A stretch of DNA of 64,000 nucleotides, from contig PDUO01000003.1 in the NCBI GenBank assembly GCA_003008705.1, forward strand, positions 1,310,793-1,374,792, in the 5' to 3' direction. The stretch comes from Pezicula radicicola (lineage: Eukaryota; Ascomycota; Leotiomycetes; Helotiales; Dermateaceae). The notes under the pieces are model-generated. The model was not told where the DNA came from, made no database searches, and saw only the letters and a program-made list of their open reading frames with translations. Below, piece after piece: positions 33,978 to 46,006 of the stretch (the stretch's first letter is position 1; every line of letters begins with the position of its first letter). Made by a program: the position numbers and the translations under genes.

Positions 33978-35790
33978 CTACACCTTCCGATTCCTCACAT
34001 ACACCTTAGAATAGGGATCCGGAGCGTAGAAGGTGTCATGCTCAACCAAAATCGGTCTCTCAAACTCGGCACTCTCACCCTGACCTTGTGGACCCAAACC
34101 AATATCATACCTCTTCAACAACTCCACCAGCACAACCTTGATCTCATTACTGGCAAAGAAACGACCAGGACAAGCATGTCTCCCAGCACCGAAAGCAATA
34201 TCGTCATTATCAACCGAAACGAAAGAATGTTTGTTCTCTTCTCCGGTTTTAGTACGTAGATCGCTGAATCGCCAGGCGTAGAATTCTGTGAGTGGTTTCT
34301 GTGTGGAGCTTGTCATTATGGTGTTTGGTGGCGAGGTGGATGTGTTGTAGAAGGGAGCTCCGAATCCGATGAATGTTCCGTTGGGGAGGTGGTGGCCGGT
34401 TGAGAGGGTTACGCCTTTTTTTGCTACTACTAGTCGGGACATGTTTACTATATTTCGTCAGTAACAAGACCACTTGAATAGATAGGTAAAACATAGCACG
34501 GAGAGGGTAAGAAGTAAGAATGAGCAAACAAAACAAAAAGACATACTCATTCCAGGAGGACTCATCCTCTGACTCTCCTTAATAAAACTGTCCAGCTTCT
34601 TCAACTTCGGCATACTAGTTTTCTTCAACATCCGATCCGGATAATTCTCCTCAGCAATCACCTCACTGATCTCCCTCCGCAGTTCCTCAGCCACATCAGG
34701 ATGAGCAGCCAGATCGAAAATAGCGTGTGAAAGTGCCATCGAGGTTGTGTGTATAGCGGCGAACGCAGTACCTGTCTCAATGAGTCCAATCTCCTTAACA
34801 GTAACCTTCTCAGGATCCTTAAAATTCTTGATAATCCAATACACTAGATTATGATTCTCATCCGTCACATCATCATCCTCAATATCCTCAGCCGAAGGTT
34901 TTACCCGTAGATTTCCAGACTCCTTAGTAGCTGCAATGATAGCCGTAACCTGAGATTTTATCTTGTTTTGAACGAAATCTTGATTCTTGGTTATTTGGCG
35001 GAGTTCGGGTATGAAGGGTGCTACGAGTGGTCGTAGATAATTTGGATATTTCTTGATGGCGTTTACTCCTGCTACGGTATCGGTTGTTAAATTGATGGTT
35101 TTGTTGATCCAATCTTCGTCTCTACAGAGTGGCATCCCAACAAATGTCCTCGCACTCAATCTCGCTACGATTTGCAATACGTCTCCGAATACCCACATCT
35201 CTTTCCAATCTTGACGATTCCCAAGTTGTTTGTCTAATGCGAATGATACTTCGTCTTGGAGATCGCTTAATACTCGTGCGATGTTTCGAGTTAGATCGTT
35301 TCGAATGGCTGCTACGCCTTCGTCGTGATCATATTGTCCTATTCCTGTATATCTTCCTTCCATTCTTTGGTAGTTGAGTTTCATGAAGGAGAGTTTGTCG
35401 GGGTTGATGTTTTTTACTTCGTTGACTAGGGAGTGGGGGAGGATTACCCATTGGTCGTTCATTGGGAATACGAATGGTGTATCTGGGTACTAAAGTAAAT
35501 AACTTATAAGTCTTTCTGATTTTTCCTTTCTTGTCCTCCTTATTCGTAATTAAGTAATCTGGCAAAGCTTATGGGAGCACGGAAGGTAAATATCTTACTT
35601 GACCTCGAGCCTCCATCAAAGAATCCGTCCCACGTAACTTCCCCTCATCTTTCACTTTGACAACAGGAAACGCAAGTTTCGATCTCCTTTCCGCATATAC
35701 ACGTCGTACATACAAGATAACCAAGACCCCAGCAGCCAAGGTAGCAGCAGGATATCTCGTCACAAGTTCAAAGATACTGAAGTCCGACAT
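33978..35790 (-). CDS. Cytochrome P450 monooxygenase (membrane-anchored, class II type)
   Basis: Three exons: 35790-35599, 35489-34547 and 34447-33978, giving 534 residues, normal for a fungal P450. A hydrophobic N-terminal anchor lies at about residues 8-27 (VTRYPAATLAAGVLVILYV). The I-helix carries AAIHTTSMALSHAIFDLAAH. The ExxR motif of the K-helix is KESQR (E-S-Q-R). A YAWRFSDLR segment matches the PERF-like region, and the haem loop is FGAGRHACPGRFFA with Cys471 as thiolate ligand. The I-helix HTTS pattern and the haem loop resemble ent-kaurene oxidase/CYP68-like families as I remember them, so a small hydrophobic substrate is possible, but no substrate can be assigned. The flanking genes are housekeeping or unknown; there is no synthase or transporter to make a metabolite cluster. 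Confidence 0.9.
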
Positions 35791-37737
35791 CTTGCTTGTC
35801 CAATCGAAGTTATCGTGAACTTAAAACAACAGTACTTTTGTATTGTCGAATTGAAAATTTCCCCCCAAAAAATCCCACTTGTAATATAAAAGCAAAAGGA
35901 AACAAAAGTAGCGGTATGTATAGGGATGGTTTTGAGGCAGGACGAGTTGTATATATACATACAAGCAAGAGTCTGTGGCGCAGGTGCGGACGTTCCGTCG
36001 GATCCCTATGTACGTGAATGGTGAAGCAAGATTCAAACTTAAATATTTAACGGAGGTACGAAGTAATCCAAAGAAAGATCAGCGCAACTTCATGCTTACG
36101 TGTGAAGTTACGAAGTTTAGCTACACCTTTCCCGTACAGTTACCGTAATACAATTAAGGAAGAGGAAAGATGTACTGTACGACCATACTCATCTCATCTA
36201 CACCGTAACCCCCTCCCCCCCCCTCCCATTGGCACTTTCGTACAGCACAGTACCACCTAATCGATAGGGGGAAAAAACGACTCACCCGGCATCTCCAATT
36301 CCGTCCTGCAAAAGACGTATCGCATCTCTAGATCTGCAAGGTTGCAAGGTATTCAAGCTCGAGCAGGCCGTAGCCGAGCTCTTTTGGAACGTCAAATAAA
36401 AAAAATTGGAATGGTTATGATTGGTTTAGAATCACGAGTTTTAGTCTGGAAGCCCAGACGCAGAAGGTAGAGGTTCGGTTAAACTAAAAGGGCTCGAAAG
36501 GGTGCTCGGTTCACCAAATCTAGGACATCGCTAGTATCTTATAGGTTAGTTTTTTTTAAGTATGAGAAGACCTCCAGAAGGCCCCTGCCGGAATGCGGCA
36601 AAGTTCACTGAAACTGGAGAAATTGATTTGGGATCTGCATGTCAGAATTAGCCTATCTCTTGGCATCTTTCGGAAAAGAAAAGAAATCTTACTCCATACT
36701 CGTACAGTACTGTAGGTGCTTGTTTACTTACTACTGGTCCAGTACTGTCTTAGGCTTATCGCAGGACTACGGATTGTAGTTGTAGCCAATCACCTTAAGC
36801 ACTTGAACTTCACGAGCCTCAACTTCCAGACTACAGACCCTACATCTCCGCTAAGCCTAAGACAGACTTCCTCTTGAAGTTAAATAAACACGAATACGAA
36901 GTATGGTCAGCTGGAGATATTATTGGTTCTTAACTTTCACGGCTTCTTAACGTGTAACAGCGTACAACGTGGGCATGAACTACCGCCAGCACACGTTTCG
37001 TTACACTACGTTCTTGACTTCCCGTCCCAAGTTGAAACGGAGAAGTTGAGACGACCACTAGAACGGGACTCTGGGGGGAGGGGGGAGAAAATGTGATGCG
37101 CCACGTGCTGTTTCAGTGGCTTGTGAAAATGTCTTGAGAAACAAATCTTAAAGTCTCCCCAGTGTTGTTAACTTACGCTTATCAAAAAGATATTATTTGT
37201 AACGCAATGTGCACTCATATATCTAAGCAGTCTTCACTCACAGAACCCCCAACTCACATATCTTAGTAAATGTCTTCCACTGTAGAAATCTAATAATGTC
37301 TATGTAAACAAAATCCAAGATTCGCACTTCCCTTCTATTCTAAAGACATTAAATCAAGTACAACCCTAAATCAAATCAACTGGAATTCCAAACTAATCCA
37401 ATCAACACGCTTTGAAAATTGTAGAAGGTTATATCTAGTCTAGCAATATTGATAATTCTATATTCTCTGCAGAGCTAATCGCTCTATAGAGGTAAGTACA
37501 CAAAACAAACACCAAGACGTCAAATCCACTTTACTCTCAAACCCCCCAACTCATCTTTTATCAAATATCCTTCTTTAACTTCATTTAATTCCTACCTACG
37601 GGTACTGTATTCCCTCTTGCTTCATCACAAAAGTTACGGAGGTATCACTAATAAAAATCCCAGCTCCGTCCTCTCACGTCTATCGTATAGACCCAAGGTA
37701 ATAGACCAGACTGCAAACTACAAACCCCCACTTGCAG
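35791..37737. other. Intergenic region upstream of the P450 gene
   Basis: No supportable gene in 1.95 kb. It includes the P450 promoter, C-rich tracts near 36209-36228, and an inverted pair GTCTTAGGCTTATCG (36747-36761) / CGCTAAGCCTAAGAC (36849-36863). The part nearest 37737 is the 3' flank of the minus-strand gene that ends at 37738. Confidence 0.45.
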
Positions 37738-39467
37738 TCAAAGCAAAACAGGCGTGTCACTCAATACAGCCCTTACAGTTCTCCTATCCCTCATTTCATC
37801 AACCCTCTGATTCTCTCTCTCCCTCCCCATCTCAACATCCCATTCCCGGACACCTACACCACCATGCGTAACACCAACCCACCTAGCCCCAGCAGCTCCA
37901 TCAGCCTCATCATTGATGTCAATACCACAACAGACGTAGCAGAGGAAACTCGCGCTCTTAACCCACCATGCATCGATAATGCTTCCTACATGTTCGACTC
38001 TACATTTCCAACATGTTACCTCTGGTATAGAGATGCTGGGCCTTGATAGACTTGGAGCCGAGATGGAGATACTTCCGCGGTCTTCGCGGATACGGGGGAG
38101 GCGAGCGGGGGATGAGGAGGCGGAGGAAGGTTCAGAGTTAAGAGGTACGTAGGCTCCTGTTTGGTCTGATTGACCACTAGCACTGGAAGCTAGGGCTTTG
38201 AGGGCTGCAAGACGGCCTTTGTAGTGTGGGCATCTGTGTGATGGGCGTGGAGAATTGTATGCTGGCTGTGTGGGCCGAGCGGGAGATGGATAATCTAGAT
38301 GGACTTGAACAAACCATTTTTAAGAATTAAAGAACAAAAATCACTTACAGGTTTGCAGAGCCGTGTGTAATGACAACATCGAAGAGTCCGCTCCTCCCGT
38401 TTGATTTGAGCGTATGCTTTGCCCTAGTCGATGCCTTCTACTTGGCTGCGGTAGTTGGGAGGATCGTGTGCGTGGGGAGATCTGTGTATGAGTGTTAGTA
38501 GATAAATTAACATGAAGCTGACAAGAGTGAAGGAGATGATTTGACGTGCCTTTGCAACAGGAGCAGTAGCAAAAGGATGTGAAGCCAAGTCCCCATAAAC
38601 GCTCCTCGGCGGTCTAAATCTCGGAGCTCTTCCGCCTCTCACAGGAGCAGATGCAGAGCGACTCTGAGGTGGTGTAAAATCAGAAGGGTGGACACCAAAA
38701 AGACGCTGTAACCGGCTACTTCTTCCCTGCTGGTTTCCCGTATTCGATCCCCCAGTAGAAGTAGGCTGCTGCGAAGCCGTCCAAGATGGCATTCCCTCCG
38801 GAGTAAGAGGCCTCTCAGGAGGTTTCTCCACCGGAGTTCTGGGTTGGGCGTAGATTTCCTGGACTGGAGCATGTTTGTTTTTGCTTCTTGCTGTAGATGT
38901 TCCTGATATCTTTCTGCATGCATCGTGGTAGGATCGGTTGATGGTGCTGAGGTCGTCGAGGCTAAAGGATTGCTGTCGCCGAACTTTAGCAACAGTAAGG
39001 CTGTCGCGGTGATTGACAAGGGGAAACTGTCTCTCGGTAATGCTGTCTCTTCGGAACTCATCGACGGATTTGGTACGTGTTGTAGTGCTGAGGGTTGCTA
39101 TGCTCTTTTGCTCGACAATGGTATCCAGGACTGTACCACGGCCATAGAGAAACTAAGAATCGTCAGACTTTCTTCAGCCTTTGTGGAAATTACATGTGAA
39201 CAATCGGAACTTGAAGACAAAGGCGCGTACCTCATGCTCATGTTCATCATCGCTTGGAATATTGGAGGTATCGTCCACTGTGCTTATCGGAAGGGTCCCG
39301 ACCACGATATTATTATTGCTTTCTTCGCTATTGCTGTTCGAGAAATAAAAGGCATCGAAAATAGAGCTATGTGGGCTTGGAGATAATTCGGACGAGTCGG
39401 CGCCTCTCCGTCCGACGAAGGACTCTTTGCGGCGGACTCTTCGTATGGATAATGGTGTATTTTCCAT
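37738..39467 (-). CDS. Hypothetical protein with C-terminal cysteine motif (four-exon model)
   Basis: I could not recognise this gene. Assembled exons on the minus strand are 39467-39231, 39152-38550, 38481-38349 and 38294-37738, in phase throughout, encoding 509 residues. The N-terminal two-thirds is Ser/Arg/Pro-rich and probably disordered (SIRRVRRKESFVGRR, RLQRLFGVHPSDFTPPQSRS). The C-terminus has a conserved-looking tryptophan/cysteine segment: TCWKCRVEHVGSIIDAWW, FLCYVCCGIDIND, then a Gly/Val-rich stretch. Two CxxC-like pairs (CWKC, CYVCC) suggest a zinc-binding fold, which is an inference. Intron 2 needs a GC-AG donor (AAG|GCACGT), while the other two are GT-AG. Much of exons 3 and 4 has no in-frame start, so simple ORF calling misses them. 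The absence of stops over 186 codons of exon 4 in the phase predicted by splicing supports the model. Confidence 0.78.
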
Positions 39468-39972
39468 TGTCCCAAGATATCTAGTGTACGTTATTGCTTG
39501 TCAATCAATGATCTTTGGTGATGTTGAACAAGATTGAAAGGGGAATTCCTTGACTAGAAGGCACAAGAAACCTGTCGACTTAACTTGCATGTCGAGGAAG
39601 GAACTACTTTATGTTTTCCCCAGTCTGCGTTTGTTGACTAGACGTTACCTATGGTTTTGTTGTATGGGTAGACCGAAACACGATTAGTGTACAGATAATA
39701 CTATATTACAAGACCTTATATTATAAGCGGCCTGTCTAAGGTCTTGAGCTTCAACACCCGGCCCTGAGAGAAGCATGACGAACTGCTCATTGGAACCCTA
39801 CAAATGGTGCCCGCTTTTCTTCATCTAGTCGGTGGATTGAAAAGAATCTATTGATTGATCCTATAGTTGAGGCCATTATTTTAGTAGTACATTGTCTTCT
39901 TGAATTGCGCTTGGCAAAAGTGTCCCATACCTATGCCCAACTCCCTCGCTATGGTTCATGATTGTTTACCGC
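39468..39972. other. Spacer between the hypothetical gene and TFB1
   Basis: About 500 bp with no gene seen. It holds the promoter of the minus-strand gene starting at 39467 and the 3' flank of TFB1. Confidence 0.5.
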
Positions 39973-41969
39973 CTATGTATTCCCTGTTCCATCCATGCCT
40001 TCAGCAGCAAGTGCCTTTCTATACTCTCGTGATGCTTTATCCAATGCTTTTATTGCAGGCTCCATCATTTCTTTAACTACTTTCTCGCCACCACCAATCG
40101 ATCTTAAAATCGGATCCCACTTCACCTTCTTCCCAGTCTTTGTGTAAATGTCTGCGACTTTCTGTTTCTGCATTTGAATGATTTCATTCCTCTCGGCTTC
40201 TGCATCACTAGCCACGGCATTGATGCGATCAAGTGCTCTATCCAGCGTTTCAACCATCTTCGCAAGCTCGCCGGCACGGTCAGCATCTCCAGATAAGAAC
40301 ACAAGCCAGAAATGATGCAGAAACTCAAAAGTCGTGGCATGGGTCAGTGTAAGTCTCTCGAAGATACTTTGTGATAATCCCGAAAGCGAGGTCTTATTGC
40401 CAGAGCTGTCTATCTCTGATCGTCTCGCTGCAACGCCTTCAAGTATCTGCTTCTGGGCATCTGCCAGACTAGATTTGCTGCCAACGTGTACTGTCTTCTC
40501 CTCATCCTCACTGTCGCTGTCTTCCACGACACCGATAGCTGCCTGCAGATTGAGTCCTCCTGCAGCATCCTGCTCCATAACTGTTGGATCCATATCCATT
40601 TGAAGCTCTAAGAGGATTTCAGAGGGATTTTGTTTTGCATACAGTAACGCCTCGGCCGACACTTCGGACTTTTCATTTGAAAAGAACTGGCTCTGCTCTT
40701 TAATATTGAGCATAATACGAGTCTCCTCCGCATCGCCTTGCAAATCTCGCAGAGCTAATGCGTTGAATGTTTCCTCATCCAATCCAATAGGATCTGATGG
40801 GTTGACATCAGACGGTGCAACGGCAGCCATGATCTTTTCACTAAGACTGTTCAATGTCCGAACAATGGGTACTTTGGCCGCGGAGCCGGGCCTCATTGTC
40901 CAATCTTTGCGGTTTCCGCTCCTGTATCCACCTTGGTTCTCTTCATTGCCTTCTAAATCAATAATGTGAGGGATATGAGCCTCCTGTAACCTCTGACTAA
41001 GACCATCTTCGTTTCGAGCGTCAAGGTATCTGTCAAAGGTTGGATCTGTGCTATCTGCTTCTGTGATCCGCTCCCCTTTCAGCTTTTTGAATAATCGACT
41101 CAGGAAAAAGCGAGACCAAAAGTCCATCTCGTTGAGCTTTGGCACATTTTCATCGTAGACACGCTTTACAAGTGGATGTTGACTAAATATCAGTTGGACT
41201 TGCTCAGCGCTGATATTCATTTTTAGCTCGCCGCCTACTTGGCGTGGTTTTACTGCAGACAAAACATTATATGTTCCCCTCTTCTGGTTTGACTCGACTG
41301 CATGAGCTCTCAGTATATTTGTCCGTGTCGACCAGAACTGAGAATTGAACTGCGAGTCAGATATTGTATCTGGTTTGGTCCGCCTCGCCTCCATGTACGT
41401 GCGATGCAGCGCAGGGTCTTTCTTCATGAGAGATTGTTGAAGCTCAATATCCGTCTTCAAAAGAGAATCATCATACCACCGACTTGCTCCTGATACTGGC
41501 TTAGATGCAACGGCGCTTGCTATAGCCATCGCTGCCGATGAAGAACTACCTGAGTTGCCAGCCGCAAGTGCAGAGACATCACCGGCCTTCAGTTCGCTGA
41601 TCAAGGTTGTTAGGACATCCTTGATTGCATTTGCCTCTGCACGAGGATCCGTAGGAGAGTTGAACTGAAAGACGTGTGTCACGGCTTCTGCGGCATCAGG
41701 TGACTTCTCGAAGATCTTCAGCATGACCTTTGCTGCAGTTGCAGGGGTCTGCTGCAAGTCTGCAGTTTGTTAGTGAGTTCAAAAAGAACACACGTGGAAG
41801 AAAAAAAGGCAAACATACTTGTGATATTGGCCACTGCAATAGAGACGGGCGTGATACCAGACGGTAAAGGAACCCATAGTATGCACTTTTGGTCCTTGGA
41901 AATGCTCAGGGTGCCCTCTTTCTTCTTGTATATAGCAGCCCCCTTGATATTTGCCGTTTGGGGCGCCAT
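39973..41969 (-). CDS. TFB1: TFIIH core subunit TFB1 (p62/GTF2H1 homologue)
   Basis: Two exons, 41969-41819 and 41759-39973, give 645 residues. The N-terminal PH-like domain spans about residues 1-115 (GAAIYKKKEGTLSISKDQK, then VFQFNSPTDPRAEANAIKDV). Two BSD domains follow, with the first near 150-210 (DIELQQSLMKKDPALHRTYM, FWSTR) and the second near 220-280 (NISAEQVQLIFSQHPLVKRV, EMDFWSRFFLSRLFKKLKG). A long helical C-terminal region ends the protein. TFB1 is part of the TFIIH core that acts in RNA polymerase II promoter opening and in nucleotide excision repair; its PH domain contacts activators and Rad2/XPG-type partners. Length and domain order are normal. It is divergent from KGD1. Confidence 0.93.
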
Positions 41970-42830
41970 TTTTTTAGTCTCTAGAAGTCTCTTGTAGCTG
42001 CTGCATCTAACTGCGGTTTTTTCTGCGAAGGGGCTTTCCCCAGCCTCCCAGTGTTATGTAGCAATCCAGCAGTCAAGAATATGAAGACCCCGTGGTCACC
42101 CAGTCCTTCGTCTTCTGATCTTATCTGCTGACGCTCTTTGGTTGCAATTTGATGGTATACACCTGGCTGAGTAATTGGAATGTCAAGACTGGCGATGCTG
42201 GACGCGTTTTTGGTATGTATGGGTATGATGCTGCTCAGCCTTGGGCAAGAATCAAATGCGGCCGCTTTTATCGCTGCCTTACCACGATGTGCAGTGGTAC
42301 CGTACCGTCCCTTCGGTACCTACAGTAGGTACTTCTGGGCGATATCTGTCCTTGTAAAAGCCAATGTGGGTGTTGTGTTGATTGCAAGAAGAGCTGCGCA
42401 GGTGATAGAACAGGCTACAGTTCGAAGATTCCTAGGCCAAGATTATTCACTGGAGCGAATTAAGAGCCAAGATGCCCCAAACATACCTCCTAGGTACCGT
42501 CGTATGAAGTAGTCTCTCACTTCTTGCCCTGCCTACTTCGTAGGTATATCTAAGCCTAATCAAGTATAAGGCTCATGCCGCTTTGATGGCAGCGCTCCCA
42601 GTACTGTATTAGCCTTCCTCCGTACGCTAGGCGATATTCGGGCCGGTCGGCTGGCAGCCATGGCAGATCTGATTCAGCTCTTGGTTGCGACGGTCCCATT
42701 TTGCCTCATTTTCATTTTCCTTTTCCCTCCAAACCACAAGTGACCACATTTTGAGTGGCATAGCCTCGCTCTTTCTGCTTTGTATTTCTCGTCTTCCTAT
42801 TCACCACATCTCCCCGCATTGGCCGGCGCA
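41970..42830. promoter_or_regulatory. Divergent promoter region of TFB1 and KGD1
   Basis: About 860 bp between the two start codons. It contains GGTACCG/CGGTACC words near 42297-42330. A 110-residue frame at 42180-42512 has no recognisable domain and is treated as noise. C/T-rich stretches just before 42831 (TTTTCATTTTCCTTTTCCCTCC near 42708-42729) look like a fungal pyrimidine-rich core promoter. Confidence 0.45.
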
Positions 42831-45800
42831 ATGCTTCGTACCTGCTTCAGTCCCTTACGTCAGAGGAGCTCACAGCTCCTAAAAGCTGGCTGCTCGGCGA
42901 GATCCCTCTGCACAACCTCCAGAACACCACTCGCCTCCTCGAAACGCAATGTTGCTCCTATCTTCACCCAGAAACGATATGCAGCTACCACCGCCTCTGC
43001 CCCTGACCCAAACGATAGTTTCCTATCCGGAAATACCGCAAACTACATCGACGAGATGTATATGCAATGGAGGGAGGATCCGTCGAGTGTCCACATATCA
43101 TGGCAGGTCTACTTCCGAAATATGGAGAGCGGTGATATGCCAATGTCACAAGCTTTCACTCCTCCCCCAAATCTTGTGCCCGCAGCGACCGGTGGCGTCC
43201 CAAGTTTCCTTCCGGGTCTCGGAATGGCTGGAGAAGGTTCTGAGGTCACAAATCATTTGAAGGTGCAACTCTTGGTTCGTGCCTATCAAGCTCGAGGCCA
43301 TCACAAGGCAAATATCGATCCTCTAGGTATTAGGCGCGAGGCTCAAGAGTTTGGTTACTCCAATCCCAAGGAGCTCCGACTTGAGCATTATCAATTTACC
43401 GAGAAAGATCTCGATACTGAATACACTCTGGGCCCGGGTATCTTGCCTAAATTCAAGAAGGAAGGACGCGAGAAGATGACTTTGCGTGATATCATAGCCG
43501 CATGCGAGAGAATCTACTGCGGCTCTTACGGTGTTGAGTACATCCACATCCCGGACAGAGAGCAGTGCGACTGGCTTCGTGAGCGTGTAGAGGTCGACCA
43601 ACCATTTAAATACTCCATCGACGAGAAGCGCCGAATTCTAGACCGTCTCATCTGGAGTTCAAGTTTCGAGAGTTTCTTAGCTACAAAATACCCTAACGAT
43701 AAGCGATTTGGTCTGGAAGGTTGCGAGACATTAGTCCCTGGTATGAAGGCCCTCATTGACCGCAGTGTGGACTATGGTGTGAAGGATATTGTCATTGGTA
43801 TGCCTCATCGTGGCCGTCTCAATGTTCTCAGTAACGTTGTCCGCAAGCCAAATGAGTCTATCTTCAGCGAATTCGGTGGAACCGCTGCGGCAGAAGACGA
43901 GGGATCTGGAGATGTCAAGTACCATTTGGGAATGAACTTTGAGCGACCAACACCTTCTGGCAAGCGTGTTCAACTTTCTCTCGTCGCCAATCCTTCCCAT
44001 CTTGAGGCTGAGGATCCTGTTGTTTTGGGCAAGACAAGAGCAATTCAACACTACAACAACGATGAAAAGACTCACACGACTGCTATGGGTGTTTTGCTCC
44101 ACGGAGATGCAGCCTTCGCAGCTCAAGGTGTTGTTTACGAATGTCTCGGATTCCACTCACTGCCTGCTTACTCTACTGGAGGCACCATTCACTTGGTTGT
44201 CAACAACCAGATTGGCTTCACAACTGATCCTCGTTTTGCTCGTTCGACTGCCTACTGCACGGATATCGCTAAGTCCATCGATGCACCAGTATTCCATGTC
44301 AACGCTGATGACGTTGAGGCTGTAAACTACGTTTGCCAACTTGCTGCTGATTGGCGTGCTGAATTCCAGCGTGACGTAGTTATTGATCTTGTCTGTTACC
44401 GTAAGCACGGTCACAACGAGACCGATCAACCTTCGTTCACCCAGCCTTTGATGTACAAGAAGATCCAGGCACACGAGCCACAGATTGATATTTATGTCAA
44501 CCAGCTTCTAAAGGACAAGAGTTTTACCAAGGAGGATATCGAGGAGCACCGAAAATGGGTCTGGGGCATGCTCGAAGATAGTTTCGCCAAGAGCAAAGAC
44601 TACAAGCCAAGTTCTAAAGAGTGGACCACATCGGCGTGGAACGGCTTCAAATCGCCAAAGGAGCTCGCTACGGAGATTCTGCCTCACAGCCCTACTGGTG
44701 TCCCAGTCCACACTCTGGAGCATATTGGCACGACTATCGGTACGGCGCCAGAGGACTTTAATGTTCACCGCAACTTGAAGCGTATTCTCGCCAACCGTGT
44801 TAAGACGGTGGCCGAGGGCACAAACATTGATTGGTCTACAGCAGAGGCTTTGGCATTCGGATCACTTGTCAACGAAGGTCACCATGTCCGCGTCTCGGGT
44901 CAAGATGTTGAGCGTGGTACGTTCTCTCAGAGACATGCTGTCTTCCACGACCAAGAGAACGAGAAGACCTACACTCCTCTGCAGCACATCAGCAAAGATC
45001 AGGGCAAGTTCGTCATCTCCAACTCATCGCTAAGTGAGTTTGGTGCTCTTGGATTCGAATACGGCTACTCCTTGTCGTCTCCAAACGCCCTCGTCATGTG
45101 GGAGGCCCAATTTGGTGATTTTGCAAACAACGCCCAATGTATTATTGACCAATTTATTGCCTCTGGTGAGGTGAAGTGGATGCAGAGATCTGGCCTGGTC
45201 ATGTCATTGCCTCACGGTTATGATGGGCAGGGACCTGAGCACTCTTCTGGCCGTATGGAGAGATATCTTCAACTCTGTAACGAGGACCCTAGAATTTTCC
45301 CTTCCCCGGAGAAGTTGGAACGTCAACATCAAGACTGTAACATGCAGATTGCTTACATGACTACCCCGTCGAACTTATTCCACATCCTCCGAAGACAAAT
45401 GAACAGACAGTTCCGAAAGCGTAAGTTTTCCTTGAGAATACTACAAGGTTTCGCTGACATCCTTTAGCTCTCATTATTTTCTTTTCGAAGTCCCTTCTCC
45501 GCCACCCTCTAGCCCGATCGCCTATTGAAGAGTTCACCGGCGATTCGCAATTTAAGTGGATCATTCCAGAAACCGAGCACGGCAAATCCGTCAACGAGCC
45601 CGAAGCAATTGAACGCGTTATTCTCTGCACTGGTCAAGTGTACGCTGCTCTCCACAAACACCGTGCCGATCAAGGCATCAAAGATACAGCCATTACACGT
45701 ATCGAGCAATTAAACCCATTCCCATGGGAGCAATTAAGAGATAACCTTGACCAATACCCCAATGCCAAGACTATCGTCTGGTGCCAAGAAGAGCCTCTCA

Positions 45801-46006
45801 ATGCTGGTGCTTGGTCATTTACCCAACCCAGAATCGAGACTCTGCTCAACAACACGCAACACCACGACCGCAAACACGTCATGTACGCTGGCCGTGACCC
45901 CAGTGCCAGTGTTGCCACTGGATTGAAGGCCAGCCATACAAAGGAGGAGGCCACGTTACTAGAGAGAGCTTTCAGCGTCACGCAGGACAAGCTCAAGGGA
46001 GAGTAG
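42831..46006 (+). CDS. KGD1: 2-oxoglutarate dehydrogenase E1 component, mitochondrial
   Basis: Two exons, 42831-45420 and 45468-46006 (intron 47 nt), encode 1042 residues. I chose ATG 42831 ([16 protein letters not shown]) because it opens a basic, Ser/Ala-rich mitochondrial targeting sequence; the frame further upstream has only a TTG. The mature protein begins near [20 protein letters not shown], the E1 N-terminal lipoyl-complex-binding motif. The thiamine-diphosphate region includes [25 protein letters not shown] and [13 protein letters not shown]. The pyrimidine-binding domain has [13 protein letters not shown] and [19 protein letters not shown]. The C-terminus is [12 protein letters not shown], then [12 protein letters not shown]. 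The enzyme decarboxylates 2-oxoglutarate and transfers the succinyl group to E2 in the TCA cycle. Codon use is strongly biased toward C-ending codons, as expected for a highly expressed gene. Confidence 0.97.

Noticed and set aside
33978..35790. Secondary-metabolite gene cluster around the P450
   Set aside because: Neighbours are an F-box/WD40 protein, TFIIH subunit and unknown protein; no synthase, transporter or pathway regulator is present.
37617..38046. Plus-strand frames of 84 and 104 codons
   Set aside because: Antisense to the in-phase fourth exon of the 37738-39467 gene, whose splice phases all agree.
42180..42512. 110-codon frame between TFB1 and KGD1
   Set aside because: No recognisable domain, low-complexity composition, and it occupies a divergent promoter region between two well-defined genes.
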